Positions 16,161 to 22,717 of a stretch of DNA of 64,000 nucleotides are shown here, piece by piece. The notes below the pieces were generated by a model that worked only from the letters and a program-made list of their open reading frames with translations, did no database searches and was not told the origin of the DNA. How positions within the stretch are numbered: the stretch's first letter is position 1; every line of letters begins with the position of its first letter. A program made the translations under genes and the position numbers. The stretch comes from a virus, in IMG/VR virus record IMGVR_UViG_3300036770_003758, positions 38,211 through 102,210 of that record; one strand, written 5' to 3'.

Positions 16161-17594
16161 TCAACCCTTGTAATCCTCAGATGAATACTCAGCAATGATA
16201 CCAGGCGCAGCCTTCTGAAGAACAGTGTGCATAACCTTACCTGCGTAGTACTCAAGGCCAGCAGGTTTCTCCTGATCTTTGTGAATAAACGCATTGTGCT
16301 GCGTGATCTGAGAAATGTTTGCTTCGATGAAATCTTCGGTAAGTTCAATGTTGAGTTCTTCAGCAGCCAAGATCAGACGCTTGCACAACTGAGTAACTTC
16401 TGAGCCAGCGATGTTTTCTGGCAAACGATTTGCAAGCTTCTCGGTGTCGATGTTCTCAAAGCCAGCGATGTGATCCAAGTTGAGGTCCATGATGGTTTTA
16501 GACATCTCTTTGGTGCAATACGGAAACTCCACGATGAAGTCAATCCTGCCACTGCGACGGAAGCTCTGATGAATACGATCGATGTTGTTTGTAGTAAACA
16601 CAAAGATAACATCGGTATTCTTCAAGCTTTGGCCATCGATAGTATTAAGGATATCGTTCATATCCGAGTTACGCTCGCCACCGAGAACATCGTCAATGTC
16701 TTCTGCAAACACTGTAGAGTAACCATAGTTCTCCAAGTATGGAAGAAGAGTTTCGAGTTGGTTAGAGTTGTGCAGATAAAAGAATGTTCTACCAGCATCA
16801 ATAGATTCTTTACCAAGACGAATGGCAGTTTCTGTTTTACCCGTACCGTAAGGGCCATAGAACAACATCTTCTGAGACTTCTTGTTGTGAAGTTTCACAT
16901 ACGGAAGAATCAGGTTCGTAATCGTGACGTTGGTATCACGGCTAAGCACGATGTTCTTAGCTACCTTGAGGTTGATAGGGTGCATAAGCAAACCAGAACG
17001 CAATTGTTCAATAGTAACAGCTTTACCTTGCATCACCTTGTTGGTAGCAACTTCTTTGCCGATGTTGCTCAGGAATGCTTCTGCTGTTTTCTTGTACCTG
17101 TTCTTACACCGGATACCAATAGCACTTGGTGTCAACGTAAGGATAGCATCATCCCACACCTTGATAACCATAGAGCCGATGAACGCAGATTCTTCGATCT
17201 TGTTACCCTGGTCATCAAAACCAATAGGAATTTGCATGTACGTAGATTGCGTACGATCACCAGTGTAATCACGTGGCGATTCGATGAACTTACCAATAGT
17301 TTTGGTAAGCACGCGGTTTACGGTAAGCAAGAAATCGTTCAAGAAAAAGTTGGAGTAACTTTGTGCTACGGTAGTAATGCTTTCTTCGTGCTCATACTGC
17401 GCAATCAGTGTTTCTGATGCTTGTAAGTAGTCCATACCTCTTGGTAACAAGATGTGTGGATGGTCGTGATACAGAGGTTCTTTTGAGTTCTGATCAACTC
17501 TTGACTTGTAGCCGCTAGGCTTCACTGCGTTGAAGAGATCTTTGATAAACTCAAGACCTGCTGCAACTTGAACTTCTTTGACTTTTTTAGTCAT
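16161..17594 (-). CDS. AAA+ ATPase
   Basis: 477 residues. The N-terminal ~230 residues are not recognised. The AAA+ core has Walker A YGPYGTGKTETA near residue 250, Walker B VFAEDIDDVLGG near 297, sensor-1 FVFTTNNIDRI and arginine-finger region FRRSGRIDF, as in BCS1/proteasomal-type AAA proteins. It is less AT-rich than the array upstream. It directly follows the tiny-gene array and ends at a strong terminator, so it may share that transcript. Confidence 0.8.
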   Translation of the reverse strand: MTKKVKEVQVAAGLEFIKDLFNAVKPSGYKSRVDQNSKEPLYHDHPHILLPRGMDYLQASETLIAQYEHEESITTVAQSYSNFFLNDFLLTVNRVLTKTIGKFIESPRDYTGDRTQSTYMQIPIGFDDQGNKIEESAFIGSMVIKVWDDAILTLTPSAIGIRCKNRYKKTAEAFLSNIGKEVATNKVMQGKAVTIEQLRSGLLMHPINLKVAKNIVLSRDTNVTITNLILPYVKLHNKKSQKMLFYGPYGTGKTETAIRLGKESIDAGRTFFYLHNSNQLETLLPYLENYGYSTVFAEDIDDVLGGERNSDMNDILNTIDGQSLKNTDVIFVFTTNNIDRIHQSFRRSGRIDFIVEFPYCTKEMSKTIMDLNLDHIAGFENIDTEKLANRLPENIAGSEVTQLCKRLILAAEELNIELTEDFIEANISQITQHNAFIHKDQEKPAGLEYYAGKVMHTVLQKAAPGIIAEYSSEDYKG

Positions 17595-17628
17595 GATAAA
17601 GTGTTTATGAGTAAATAAATAAATAGCC

Positions 17629-17730
17629 TTATTTGCGTGCGATAAGTACCGTTAACCCACCGGGTTGTTCGTACAAATCGCAGTTTTCATCTTTAGGGGT
17701 AATTAGCCAATGTAAATAGTACACTTGCAT
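17629..17730 (-). CDS. Array unit 56 (33 aa)
   Basis: Begins MQVYYLHWLITPKDENCDLY and ends GGLTVLIARK. Last unit before the AAA+ gene; well-formed soluble sequence, overlapping unit 55 by 38 nt. Confidence 0.6.
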   Translation of the reverse strand: MQVYYLHWLITPKDENCDLYEQPGGLTVLIARK

Positions 17731-17821
17731 ATCTTAGTATTAAAAAGTAAGAACTGTTTGTTAAATTGTTTTCTATTCTAAGGTGCACGTGCATGTGGTA
17801 ATAAAACGTTATAAGTTTCAT
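17693..17821 (-). CDS. Array unit 55 (42 aa)
   Basis: Begins MKLITFYYHMHVHLRIENNL. Its ATG overlaps the stop of unit 54 as ATGA. The end runs into unit 56 rather than stopping at its start. Confidence 0.5.
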   Translation of the reverse strand: MKLITFYYHMHVHLRIENNLTNSSYFLILRYASVLFTLANYP

Positions 17822-18012
17822 GTTTTAAACTTTAACGTTGCCGTCATAGCACTGTGGTCAGACTTAGCGTAATTAAAAGAATCTCTTATCACGTGGTTTA
17901 AATCTAAACCAAGTATAAACTTAAGTTTGTTTAATTCCATTGCTGTAGTTTTTGAATGTAGAAAATAGAAGTCTTTACCAGCAAGAATACAGTTCGTCGT
18001 TTCATAGACCAC
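17818..18012 (-). CDS. Array unit 54 (64 aa, GTG start)
   Basis: Frame starts with GTG (VYETTNCILAGKDFYFLHS) and contains an internal ATG at 17,940 giving a usual-size 40-residue product MELNKLKFILGLDLNHV. The longer frame looks protein-like; a competing 39-codon frame (17,931-18,050) overlaps its first half. Confidence 0.5.
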   Translation of the reverse strand: MVYETTNCILAGKDFYFLHSKTTAMELNKLKFILGLDLNHVIRDSFNYAKSDHSAMTATLKFKT

Positions 18013-18050
18013 CAGTATTTCTTATTCATGTGAATGCTGTATATATTCAT

Positions 18051-18131
18051 CTATTGTAATTTTTGAACTAAACCGCAATAGTTATATTCGTATACTAAAC
18101 TACAGTGAAAAGTAGGATGTACCCACTGCAT
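18051..18131 (-). CDS. Array unit 53 (26 aa)
   Basis: Begins MQWVHPTFHCSLVYEYNYCG. Shortest unit; it starts after a TTTAAAAGT box and stops with TAG. Confidence 0.45.
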   Translation of the reverse strand: MQWVHPTFHCSLVYEYNYCGLVQKLQ

Positions 18132-18142
18132 ACTTTTAAATA

Positions 18143-18253
18143 TCAACATATTAACTTATTTATTAATATAAATATTTTTGAAGCAGCGTCTATTTTAACT
18201 GCACTAGTGTAATATTGATACGGAAACATTGTTGAAATTCCTCTTATCAGCAT
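18143..18253 (-). CDS. Array unit 52 (36 aa)
   Basis: Begins MLIRGISTMFPYQYYTSAVK and ends SKIFILINKLIC, following the hydrophobic-Lys ending common in the array. Confidence 0.55.
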   Translation of the reverse strand: MLIRGISTMFPYQYYTSAVKIDAASKIFILINKLIC

Positions 18254-18363
18254 ACCGTGTGCTTAAGTGTTAACAAATACTTAGTTCTAACAGTATTTAC
18301 TTTAGCGATATGAAAGTTAAAGTGAAAATTCTGGCATTTGACAACTATATTAATTACTTGCAT
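18247..18363 (-). CDS. Array unit 51 (38 aa)
   Basis: Ends NTVRTKYLLTLKHTVC; the segment TKYLLTLK also occurs near the end of unit 45 (TKYLLTIK), suggesting common origin. Confidence 0.55.
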   Translation of the reverse strand: MQVINIVVKCQNFHFNFHIAKVNTVRTKYLLTLKHTVC

Positions 18364-18464
18364 ACCATGTATTTCAACAAGGCTTTTACATCGACTCTAT
18401 TTTCATTAGCGTTTCTGAAGCAAAAGTCTTGTGCCCTTGTTAATCTTAAATCAGATAGCTCCAT
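18354..18464 (-). CDS. Array unit 50 (36 aa)
   Basis: Begins MELSDLRLTRAQDFCFRNAN and ends ALLKYMVCK; compare ends of units 20, 48 and 49. Coupled to unit 49 through ATGTAATGG. Confidence 0.6.
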   Translation of the reverse strand: MELSDLRLTRAQDFCFRNANENRVDVKALLKYMVCK

Positions 18465-18592
18465 TACATGTATTTTAATAAAGTTATGTAATTCTTTCTT
18501 TTGTAATGTTCAGCATACGTGGTTATCATCTCGTAGCTGTTACCAATTGCGTAGTCTAATATAATGTCGTATAAACGATCGTTTATTTCCAT
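18464..18592 (-). CDS. Array unit 49 (42 aa)
   Basis: Begins MEINDRLYDIILDYAIGNSY and ends KNYITLLKYM. Well-formed amphipathic helical sequence. Confidence 0.65.
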   Translation of the reverse strand: MEINDRLYDIILDYAIGNSYEMITTYAEHYKRKNYITLLKYM

Positions 18593-18708
18593 AACATGTA
18601 TTTTGCGATTAACCTAATGTCAACGTCAAGTTTTTCTGCAGTATCTTCAAATCGTATAAGTTTCTTTGAACCAAAAAAACTTACATTATACAATGTAGTA
18701 CACCTCAT
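18583..18708 (-). CDS. Array unit 48 (41 aa)
   Basis: Begins MRCTTLYNVSFFGSKKLIRF, ends IRLIAKYMLWK. Its stop lies just inside unit 49, so the last residues are read across the next start. Confidence 0.6.
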   Translation of the reverse strand: MRCTTLYNVSFFGSKKLIRFEDTAEKLDVDIRLIAKYMLWK

Positions 18709-18818
18709 ACAATAAATTTTAGACAGCAATCGTGAAAAACAAATGGCCAAGTAGAAGCTTTGTATAGTTCTTTACAACCAGCAGAGTAGTTTGTGAACCT
18801 AAACATTAACGTGGTCAT
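18705..18818 (-). CDS. Array unit 47 (37 aa)
   Basis: Begins MTTLMFRFTNYSAGCKELYK. Three Cys, aromatic-rich. ATGA overlaps on both sides. Confidence 0.55.
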   Translation of the reverse strand: MTTLMFRFTNYSAGCKELYKASTWPFVFHDCCLKFIV

Positions 18819-18943
18819 TTGTATTTGTTTTTAGACTTACGTTGATCTTTTTTGTATTCTACGTAGGCCATCGTGTAAGCAAACACTAGAATAAAGCTTA
18901 CGATAAACAAAAACCCTAAAATTATTTTTGCGAAATTATCCAT
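18815..18943 (-). CDS. Array unit 46, membrane miniprotein (42 aa)
   Basis: Begins MDNFAKIILGFLFIVSFILV: one transmembrane helix (about residues 5-26) followed by a Lys/Arg-rich tail. It differs from the soluble units and may be an unrelated gene nested in the array. Confidence 0.65.
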   Translation of the reverse strand: MDNFAKIILGFLFIVSFILVFAYTMAYVEYKKDQRKSKNKYK

Positions 18944-18945
18944 GG

Positions 18946-19050
18946 TTATATGTATTTAATTGTTAACAAATATTTAGTATTAAACATTTCTCCTGATATA
19001 AAAGTGTGTACAGGTTGTATGTGGTATCTGTTTAATCTTTCTGTTGGCAT
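18946..19050 (-). CDS. Array unit 45 (34 aa)
   Basis: Begins MPTERLNRYHIQPVHTFISG and ends TKYLLTIKYI, similar to the end of unit 51. Confidence 0.55.
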   Translation of the reverse strand: MPTERLNRYHIQPVHTFISGEMFNTKYLLTIKYI

Positions 19051-19217
19051 TGGTGAAATTTTACAATTAGTTGATAAGTATTTCTAACAGTAGGTGTGTA
19101 AAACATCATGGTGTATACGTGATATTTTATCTTTACTACAGGCATTTTACAATTAGTTGTTGATAAGCATTTATAATAGTAGGTACATGATAGGGCATGT
19201 TGTGCGCATGATACCAT
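19032..19217 (-). CDS. Array unit 44 (61 aa, perhaps a fusion)
   Basis: Begins MVSCAQHALSCTYYYKCLST. Two internal DNA copies of CATTTTACAATTAGTTG (plus-strand sense) suggest two former units merged; an internal ATG would give a 37-residue product ending YQLIVKFHQCQQKD. Confidence 0.45.
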   Translation of the reverse strand: MVSCAQHALSCTYYYKCLSTTNCKMPVVKIKYHVYTMMFYTPTVRNTYQLIVKFHQCQQKD

Positions 19218-19224
19218 ATTTTTA

Positions 19225-19329
19225 TCACATGCATTTTACAATTATTTTTAAGTAGTGATCATAATAAGGTTTCCACATAAGCTTTCTACTTATACGAGCA
19301 CGTGTGTAATCTATTTCTTCACTCCACAT
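19225..19329 (-). CDS. Array unit 43 (34 aa)
   Basis: Begins MWSEEIDYTRARISRKLMWK. Its start overlaps the end of unit 42 in a different phase from the usual ATGA. Confidence 0.5.
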   Translation of the reverse strand: MWSEEIDYTRARISRKLMWKPYYDHYLKIIVKCM

Positions 19330-19432
19330 ATTTTGTAGTTATTAAAGTGTACGCGGCTGTATACGTAAATGTTCTATACAGTATATAAACATTATTCTTG
19401 TCAAATAAATAAAAAGATTTAGCTATATTCAT
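19319..19432 (-). CDS. Array unit 42 (37 aa)
   Basis: Begins MNIAKSFYLFDKNNVYILYR. Tyr-rich, with the ending TLITTKYVE. ATGA overlap with unit 41. Confidence 0.55.
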   Translation of the reverse strand: MNIAKSFYLFDKNNVYILYRTFTYTAAYTLITTKYVE

Positions 19433-19551
19433 TTTTGTTTAAATACGATTAAATAAATAGTATTTACATTGTCAAAATCTGCATCACAGTACTTTTCTTT
19501 TTTAGAGCAGTAGTAATACTGATAATAAAAATCGTCAACTTCAAATTCCAT
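19429..19551 (-). CDS. Array unit 41 (40 aa)
   Basis: Begins MEFEVDDFYYQYYYCSKKEK. Acidic and Tyr-rich, unlike most units. Confidence 0.55.
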   Translation of the reverse strand: MEFEVDDFYYQYYYCSKKEKYCDADFDNVNTIYLIVFKQK

Positions 19552-19554
19552 AGT

Positions 19555-19653
19555 TTACAGTTTATACGTTTGTGATACAATAAAGTGCAACTTAGTTCCA
19601 CCAAACTTGATTTTGTGAACAAAAACTTCTTGCATAATAAAGAATATGTTCAT
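19555..19653 (-). CDS. Array unit 40 (32 aa)
   Basis: Begins MNIFFIMQEVFVHKIKFGGT. Beta-prone; ATGA overlap with unit 39. Confidence 0.5.
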   Translation of the reverse strand: MNIFFIMQEVFVHKIKFGGTKLHFIVSQTYKL

Positions 19654-19745
19654 AGCTGTTTAATTAGCACAAGATTTGAACCTAAATTGTAGTTAAATGG
19701 TACAAAAAGTTGACCAGGTACGTGAAATTTAAACTCCATTATCAT
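19650..19745 (-). CDS. Array unit 39 (31 aa)
   Basis: Contains MEFKFHVPGQLFVPFNYNL, which lines up with unit 38 (SYTFYVP..YPAITIEYHL); probable paralogue. Confidence 0.55.
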   Translation of the reverse strand: MIMEFKFHVPGQLFVPFNYNLGSNLVLIKQL

Positions 19746-19746
19746 G

Positions 19747-19845
19747 TCAGTAGTATTTAAGCATTGTGATAAACGCGTGTAGATGATACTCTATCGTTAT
19801 AGCTGGATAGCATTTAGGCACGTAGAACGTATAGCTTTGTTCCAT
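19747..19845 (-). CDS. Array unit 38 (32 aa)
   Basis: Begins MEQSYTFYVPKCYPAITIEY; probable paralogue of unit 39. Ends FITMLKYY. Confidence 0.55.
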   Translation of the reverse strand: MEQSYTFYVPKCYPAITIEYHLHAFITMLKYY

Positions 19846-19859
19846 AGTAGATATTTTAC

Positions 19860-19982
19860 TTATCTGCATCGTATATGTTTTACTACAATTCTAAATCCAA
19901 TGTCTAGTGTAAGGTCTAATATATTTCTATTAGGAAACCTGAGTTCGTAATTAGCTTGTACAAGCGTGTTATAATACATCAT
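19860..19982 (-). CDS. Array unit 37 (40 aa)
   Basis: Begins MMYYNTLVQANYELRFPNRN and ends FRIVVKHIRCR; reads past the next start before stopping. Confidence 0.55.
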   Translation of the reverse strand: MMYYNTLVQANYELRFPNRNILDLTLDIGFRIVVKHIRCR

Positions 19983-20104
19983 TGCCGTAGAAATTTTAAC
20001 ATTAAAATAAACCTATCTCTTTCTGTCATATTGTTGTGTATGTATTGAATAACACTTTTACCCATACCTCTAAAATCTGGATATATAGCTGTTAAATACA
20101 TCAT
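19979..20104 (-). CDS. Array unit 36 (41 aa), paralogue of unit 35
   Basis: Begins MMYLTAIYPDFRGMGKSVIQ. 23 of the first 40 positions are identical to unit 35 without gaps, including YP.FR.MGK, IQY and DRFI..LKF. The sequence resembles the acetyl-CoA-binding turn of GNAT enzymes but is far too short to be one. Confidence 0.7.
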   Translation of the reverse strand: MMYLTAIYPDFRGMGKSVIQYIHNNMTERDRFILMLKFLRQ

Positions 20105-20223
20105 GGTATAAACTTTAGTGTAAAAATAAATCTGTCTATTTCAGATATATTCTCAGGTAAATATTGAATAATGTTCTTACCCATGTTTCTAAACTCTGGG
20201 TACATAGCAAGTAAAGACATCAT
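20101..20223 (-). CDS. Array unit 35 (40 aa), paralogue of unit 36
   Basis: Begins MMSLLAMYPEFRNMGKNIIQ; the closest pair in the array is units 35 and 36. Conserved protein positions with diverged codons argue that the frame is translated. Confidence 0.7.
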   Translation of the reverse strand: MMSLLAMYPEFRNMGKNIIQYLPENISEIDRFIFTLKFIP

Positions 20224-20342
20224 AGTATTTGTTTTAATGTTATACTAAACCCATGACATACTGGTTCACGTAAACCATGTAGATAAGTGTATTTTATTTT
20301 TGTGCGACTGTGATTAAATAAAATCGCAATTAAATTTCTCAT
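20220..20342 (-). CDS. Array unit 34 (40 aa)
   Basis: Begins MRNLIAILFNHSRTKIKYTY and ends GFSITLKQIL; the ending FSITLK recurs in unit 28. Confidence 0.6.
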   Translation of the reverse strand: MRNLIAILFNHSRTKIKYTYLHGLREPVCHGFSITLKQIL

Positions 20343-20470
20343 GGTACGTGTTTTAAGATAAGTTGAAATCTATCATAAGATGTGATTCTTTCTTGTGTTT
20401 TAAGCGTTTTTTTCAAAGGTGTAAATTTTCTGCGATAAGTTTTAAGAAGCCAGAAGTGTATTGATTTCAT
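20339..20470 (-). CDS. Array unit 33 (43 aa)
   Basis: Begins MKSIHFWLLKTYRRKFTPLK and ends YDRFQLILKHVP; DRFQLILKH is identical to unit 32. Confidence 0.6.
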   Translation of the reverse strand: MKSIHFWLLKTYRRKFTPLKKTLKTQERITSYDRFQLILKHVP

Positions 20471-20586
20471 TACATATGTTTTAAAATAAGTTGAAACCTA
20501 TCCTCGTACACAATATCAGCTACAAGATTTGCTTCTACCCTACTCTTGTAAGCTGCAGGATTGCGTACAAATATTACTGCTAACAT
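20470..20586 (-). CDS. Array unit 32 (38 aa)
   Basis: Begins MLAVIFVRNPAAYKSRVEAN and ends EDRFQLILKHM, sharing nine consecutive residues with unit 33. Confidence 0.6.
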   Translation of the reverse strand: MLAVIFVRNPAAYKSRVEANLVADIVYEDRFQLILKHM

Positions 20587-20693
20587 GGTATTTGTTTTAA
20601 TGTAGCATACAATCTGCGTACAGTATTTCCTGGGTTACATAAGTTTATGCGCAAGTATCTGTAAAAATCAATTTGTATTTCAATATTCTTCAT
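20580..20693 (-). CDS. Array unit 31 (37 aa)
   Basis: Begins MKNIEIQIDFYRYLRINLCN; ends ATLKQIPC, reading across the next start. Confidence 0.55.
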   Translation of the reverse strand: MKNIEIQIDFYRYLRINLCNPGNTVRRLYATLKQIPC

Positions 20694-20803
20694 GATGTTT
20701 GTTTTAATATTACAGTAATTTTTATACGTTTTATATCTATCTCAATATTTCTTACAAAATCATCACAACGTGTACTTGAACAATCGATAATTACAACTGT
20801 CAT
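20690..20803 (-). CDS. Array unit 30 (37 aa)
   Basis: Begins MTVVIIDCSSTRCDDFVRNI; ends ITVILKQTS. ATGA overlaps on both sides. Confidence 0.6.
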   Translation of the reverse strand: MTVVIIDCSSTRCDDFVRNIEIDIKRIKITVILKQTS

Positions 20804-20904
20804 TGTATATGTTTTAAAATAATAGAAAAGCCCTCGCGACCGCTGTATCCTAGTATCATTACAGTCAAATAAGCGGCTGTATATCCATATGAGTAAGTTT
20901 TCAT
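20800..20904 (-). CDS. Array unit 29 (34 aa), paralogue of unit 28
   Basis: Begins MKTYSYGYTAAYLTVMILGY. Same length as unit 28 with 16 of 34 identical positions, including LG.SG.E.FSI.LK. Confidence 0.65.
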   Translation of the reverse strand: MKTYSYGYTAAYLTVMILGYSGREGFSIILKHIQ

Positions 20905-21005
20905 GGTATCAACTTTAAAGTAATCGAAAAGGATTCATCTCCACTATGTCCTAGTTCGTGCACAGAAATACAACTGTATGTGTGTTCATATGCCCATGTG
21001 TTCAT
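20901..21005 (-). CDS. Array unit 28 (34 aa), paralogue of unit 29
   Basis: Begins MNTWAYEHTYSCISVHELGH and ends DESFSITLKLIP. Tandem copy of unit 29. Confidence 0.65.
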   Translation of the reverse strand: MNTWAYEHTYSCISVHELGHSGDESFSITLKLIP

Positions 21006-21106
21006 AACATTAGTTTTAATATTATTGATAAATCATCTTGAATAAAATCGTACACTTCAGGTGCATTTATAATATGTGTTCCAAGAACTAAGTGTATCGT
21101 GTTCAT
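21002..21106 (-). CDS. Array unit 27 (34 aa)
   Basis: Begins MNTIHLVLGTHIINAPEVYD and ends QDDLSIILKLML; belongs with units 22 and 24-26 sharing an acidic-aromatic-LK ending. Confidence 0.6.
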   Translation of the reverse strand: MNTIHLVLGTHIINAPEVYDFIQDDLSIILKLML

Positions 21107-21213
21107 AGTATAAACTTTATCATAACTAGAAAATCATCGTCAAAAAATGGTATTAAACCACGATCTTTGTCTACTAGTTTGCAAGAATATATTACGTATG
21201 TTGTTACGTCCAT
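21103..21213 (-). CDS. Array unit 26 (36 aa)
   Basis: Begins MDVTTYVIYSCKLVDKDRGL and ends DDDFLVMIKFIL, parallel to unit 24 (NDDFIITLKLIL). Confidence 0.6.
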   Translation of the reverse strand: MDVTTYVIYSCKLVDKDRGLIPFFDDDFLVMIKFIL

Positions 21214-21290
21214 AATATTTTCATTGTAATTAAAATACTATCTTCTCCATAGAATATGTGATCTACAAGTGTTATGTATTTTGTGTCCAC
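21204..21290 (-). CDS. Array unit 25 (28 aa, GTG start)
   Basis: Starts with GTG after TTAAAACTAATATT; contains DTKYITLVDHIFYGEDSILI. Short member of the acidic-ending group. Confidence 0.5.
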   Translation of the reverse strand: MDTKYITLVDHIFYGEDSILITMKILWT

Positions 21291-21397
21291 AATATTAGTT
21301 TTAACGTGATTATAAAATCATCGTTTAGGTTAGTAGAATATTTTAACACGCTCAATAAACACGAGTGCGCAGTAACTAATGTTTTTGTACATTCCAT
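21272..21397 (-). CDS. Array unit 24 (41 aa)
   Basis: Begins MECTKTLVTAHSCLLSVLKY; contains NDDFIITLKLIL then WTQNT read across the GTG start of unit 25. Confidence 0.6.
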   Translation of the reverse strand: MECTKTLVTAHSCLLSVLKYSTNLNDDFIITLKLILWTQNT

Positions 21398-21522
21398 CTC
21401 AATACAATTAAGAAATCTTTATCTTCAAGTTTTGTTTTTTCTAGTCTATCCAGTAAATGCTTGTTATCGTGTGTACCAATAGGCATACATAGATCTAACA
21501 TTGTAAAATGTGCTATTTCCAT
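21376..21522 (-). CDS. Array unit 23 (48 aa)
   Basis: Begins MEIAHFTMLDLCMPIGTHDN; includes RLEKTKLEDKDFLIVLRW, whose KDFLIVL resembles the DDF.. endings of neighbouring units. Confidence 0.6.
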   Translation of the reverse strand: MEIAHFTMLDLCMPIGTHDNKHLLDRLEKTKLEDKDFLIVLRWNVQKH

Positions 21523-21647
21523 CACATGTATTTAACCATAAAAATAAAATCATTCTTGACGTAGCTACAATTACTAAATGCTAAGTAATCTAAATACAGT
21601 TTACAATCTATACTGTGTACCCACATTGTTAAGTCTGTAAATTTCAT
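21522..21647 (-). CDS. Array unit 22 (41 aa)
   Basis: Begins MKFTDLTMWVHSIDCKLYLD and ends KNDFIFMVKYM. Confidence 0.6.
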   Translation of the reverse strand: MKFTDLTMWVHSIDCKLYLDYLAFSNCSYVKNDFIFMVKYM

Positions 21648-21766
21648 AACATGTACTTATTTGCTAACTGTAAAATAACCTTAAGATGTGCACAGTTGAT
21701 ATAAGATGGAGTAAACACATCATTATCTAGTAAGATGTATTCCCAATCCCTATGTTCTACTTGCAT
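21644..21766 (-). CDS. Array unit 21 (40 aa)
   Basis: Begins MQVEHRDWEYILLDNDVFTP; ends LQLANKYML. The first half resembles unit 20 (VETGWNYI.D.F..PYI). Confidence 0.6.
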   Translation of the reverse strand: MQVEHRDWEYILLDNDVFTPSYINCAHLKVILQLANKYML

Positions 21767-21876
21767 AACATATACTTTTTTATAAGCCTAAAGTTAGGTT
21801 TAAAGAAAGCGTATTTAATAATATAAGGTTCAAGAAATGCATCTGTAATATAATTCCAACCAGTTTCTACTTTCAC
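21757..21876 (-). CDS. Array unit 20 (39 aa, GTG start)
   Basis: GTG-started; begins VKVETGWNYITDAFLEPYII, alignable with unit 21 (QVEHRDWEYILLDNDVFTPSYI). Ends LIKKYMLCK. Confidence 0.55.
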   Translation of the reverse strand: MKVETGWNYITDAFLEPYIIKYAFFKPNFRLIKKYMLCK

Positions 21877-21992
21877 GATATCTGTTTTACAATAATTAAA
21901 GGTAATACAGTAGGCTTACTTATTTTGCGATCAGCATCATACATTGGATTTGATATAGGGAGGTTTACGTAAAACGTCATAAATGCTATCAT
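21873..21992 (-). CDS. Array unit 19 (39 aa)
   Basis: Begins MIAFMTFYVNLPISNPMYDA; ends PLIIVKQIS. Confidence 0.55.
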   Translation of the reverse strand: MIAFMTFYVNLPISNPMYDADRKISKPTVLPLIIVKQIS

Positions 21993-22114
21993 GGTACATA
22001 TTTTAATACGAATACAGTAATATCTATGTTAGGTGCATGTTTTGATTCAGTGTGAAATCTATAGATATCGTGAAGTCTATAACTATCAAAAGTGTAATCT
22101 AATGAAGCTTTCAT
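21989..22114 (-). CDS. Array unit 18 (41 aa), paralogue of unit 16
   Basis: Begins MKASLDYTFDSYRLHDIYRF; shares M+A.L.YT, a KH.PN.DI.V core and the VxKYV ending with unit 16, with a six-residue insertion. Confidence 0.65.
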   Translation of the reverse strand: MKASLDYTFDSYRLHDIYRFHTESKHAPNIDITVFVLKYVP

Positions 22115-22206
22115 ACAAGCGTTTTAAGAGTTACAATAAACTGTTGTGTCAAATACGAGTGTGAATAAAATCTCCAGTCTAGTTCGTATACTTTCTTTAC
22201 GCTCAT
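22111..22206 (-). CDS. Array unit 17 (31 aa)
   Basis: Begins MSVKKVYELDWRFYSHSYLT; ends FIVTLKTLV. Confidence 0.55.
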   Translation of the reverse strand: MSVKKVYELDWRFYSHSYLTQQFIVTLKTLV

Positions 22207-22310
22207 TGTACGTATTTTATTACAAGTACAGCAATATCCCTATTGTGCGGATGTTTTAATTCAGGATGGATTTTATGACCACCTCTAGTGTAGTTTAATA
22301 AAGCTCTCAT
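22203..22310 (-). CDS. Array unit 16 (35 aa), paralogue of unit 18
   Basis: Begins MRALLNYTRGGHKIHPELKH and ends IAVLVIKYVQ. See unit 18. Confidence 0.65.
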   Translation of the reverse strand: MRALLNYTRGGHKIHPELKHPHNRDIAVLVIKYVQ

Positions 22311-22408
22311 ACAGATATTTTATTGATGGTTAAAAAAGATGTACCTGCGTAAGTTATTTTTAATTTTACTCTAGGGCTGTCGACCCATAAAATGTATAAC
22401 AACTTCAT
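22307..22408 (-). CDS. Array unit 15 (33 aa)
   Basis: Begins MKLLYILWVDSPRVKLKITY; ends FLTINKISV. Confidence 0.55.
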   Translation of the reverse strand: MKLLYILWVDSPRVKLKITYAGTSFLTINKISV

Positions 22409-22506
22409 TCTGCATTTTTTATGATAGCAAATAAACATAATCCAGCTTTACCAGATCTTCTGTCATTTTTAAGGTTAGTGCCTACGACACTGTGTGTTAT
22501 AATCAT
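22405..22506 (-). CDS. Array unit 14 (33 aa), paralogue of unit 12
   Basis: Begins MIITHSVVGTNLKNDRRSGK. Ungapped match to unit 12 with 12 of 33 identities, including N.K....SG.AG..LF.I.K. Confidence 0.65.
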   Translation of the reverse strand: MIITHSVVGTNLKNDRRSGKAGLCLFAIIKNAE

Positions 22507-22619
22507 TGTATGTGTTTTAAGTTAATTCTAAATCTAAGTACAGTAATGACATAGGTTTTAAGATCTATTTTAAGTACTATGTCAGGTTGCATAGTTTGTA
22601 CAAATCCTACAAATTTCAT
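22503..22619 (-). CDS. Array unit 13 (38 aa)
   Basis: Begins MKFVGFVQTMQPDIVLKIDL; ends RFRINLKHIQ. Lies between the paralogues 12 and 14, so any duplication was of a multi-gene block or was followed by rearrangement. Confidence 0.6.
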   Translation of the reverse strand: MKFVGFVQTMQPDIVLKIDLKTYVITVLRFRINLKHIQ

Positions 22620-22717
22620 GGTTTGTATTTTAAAATAAAAAATAAAGAAAATCCTGCTTCACCAGATTTGTAATTGTGTTTAAAATTAGATTCTCCAATA
22701 CTTAAAATCGCTGTCAT
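22616..22717 (-). CDS. Array unit 12 (33 aa), paralogue of unit 14
   Basis: Begins MTAILSIGESNFKHNYKSGE and ends SLFFILKYKP. Confidence 0.65.
   Translation of the reverse strand: MTAILSIGESNFKHNYKSGEAGFSLFFILKYKP

Noticed and set aside
16470-17417. 315-codon plus-strand ORF
   Set aside because: Lies entirely antisense to the AAA+ ATPase gene, which has clear motifs; the composition of the sense gene explains the open antisense frame.
18310-18564. 84-codon plus-strand ORF within the array
   Set aside because: Runs against about 20 consecutive minus-strand stop/start couplings and has no start box; treated as chance.
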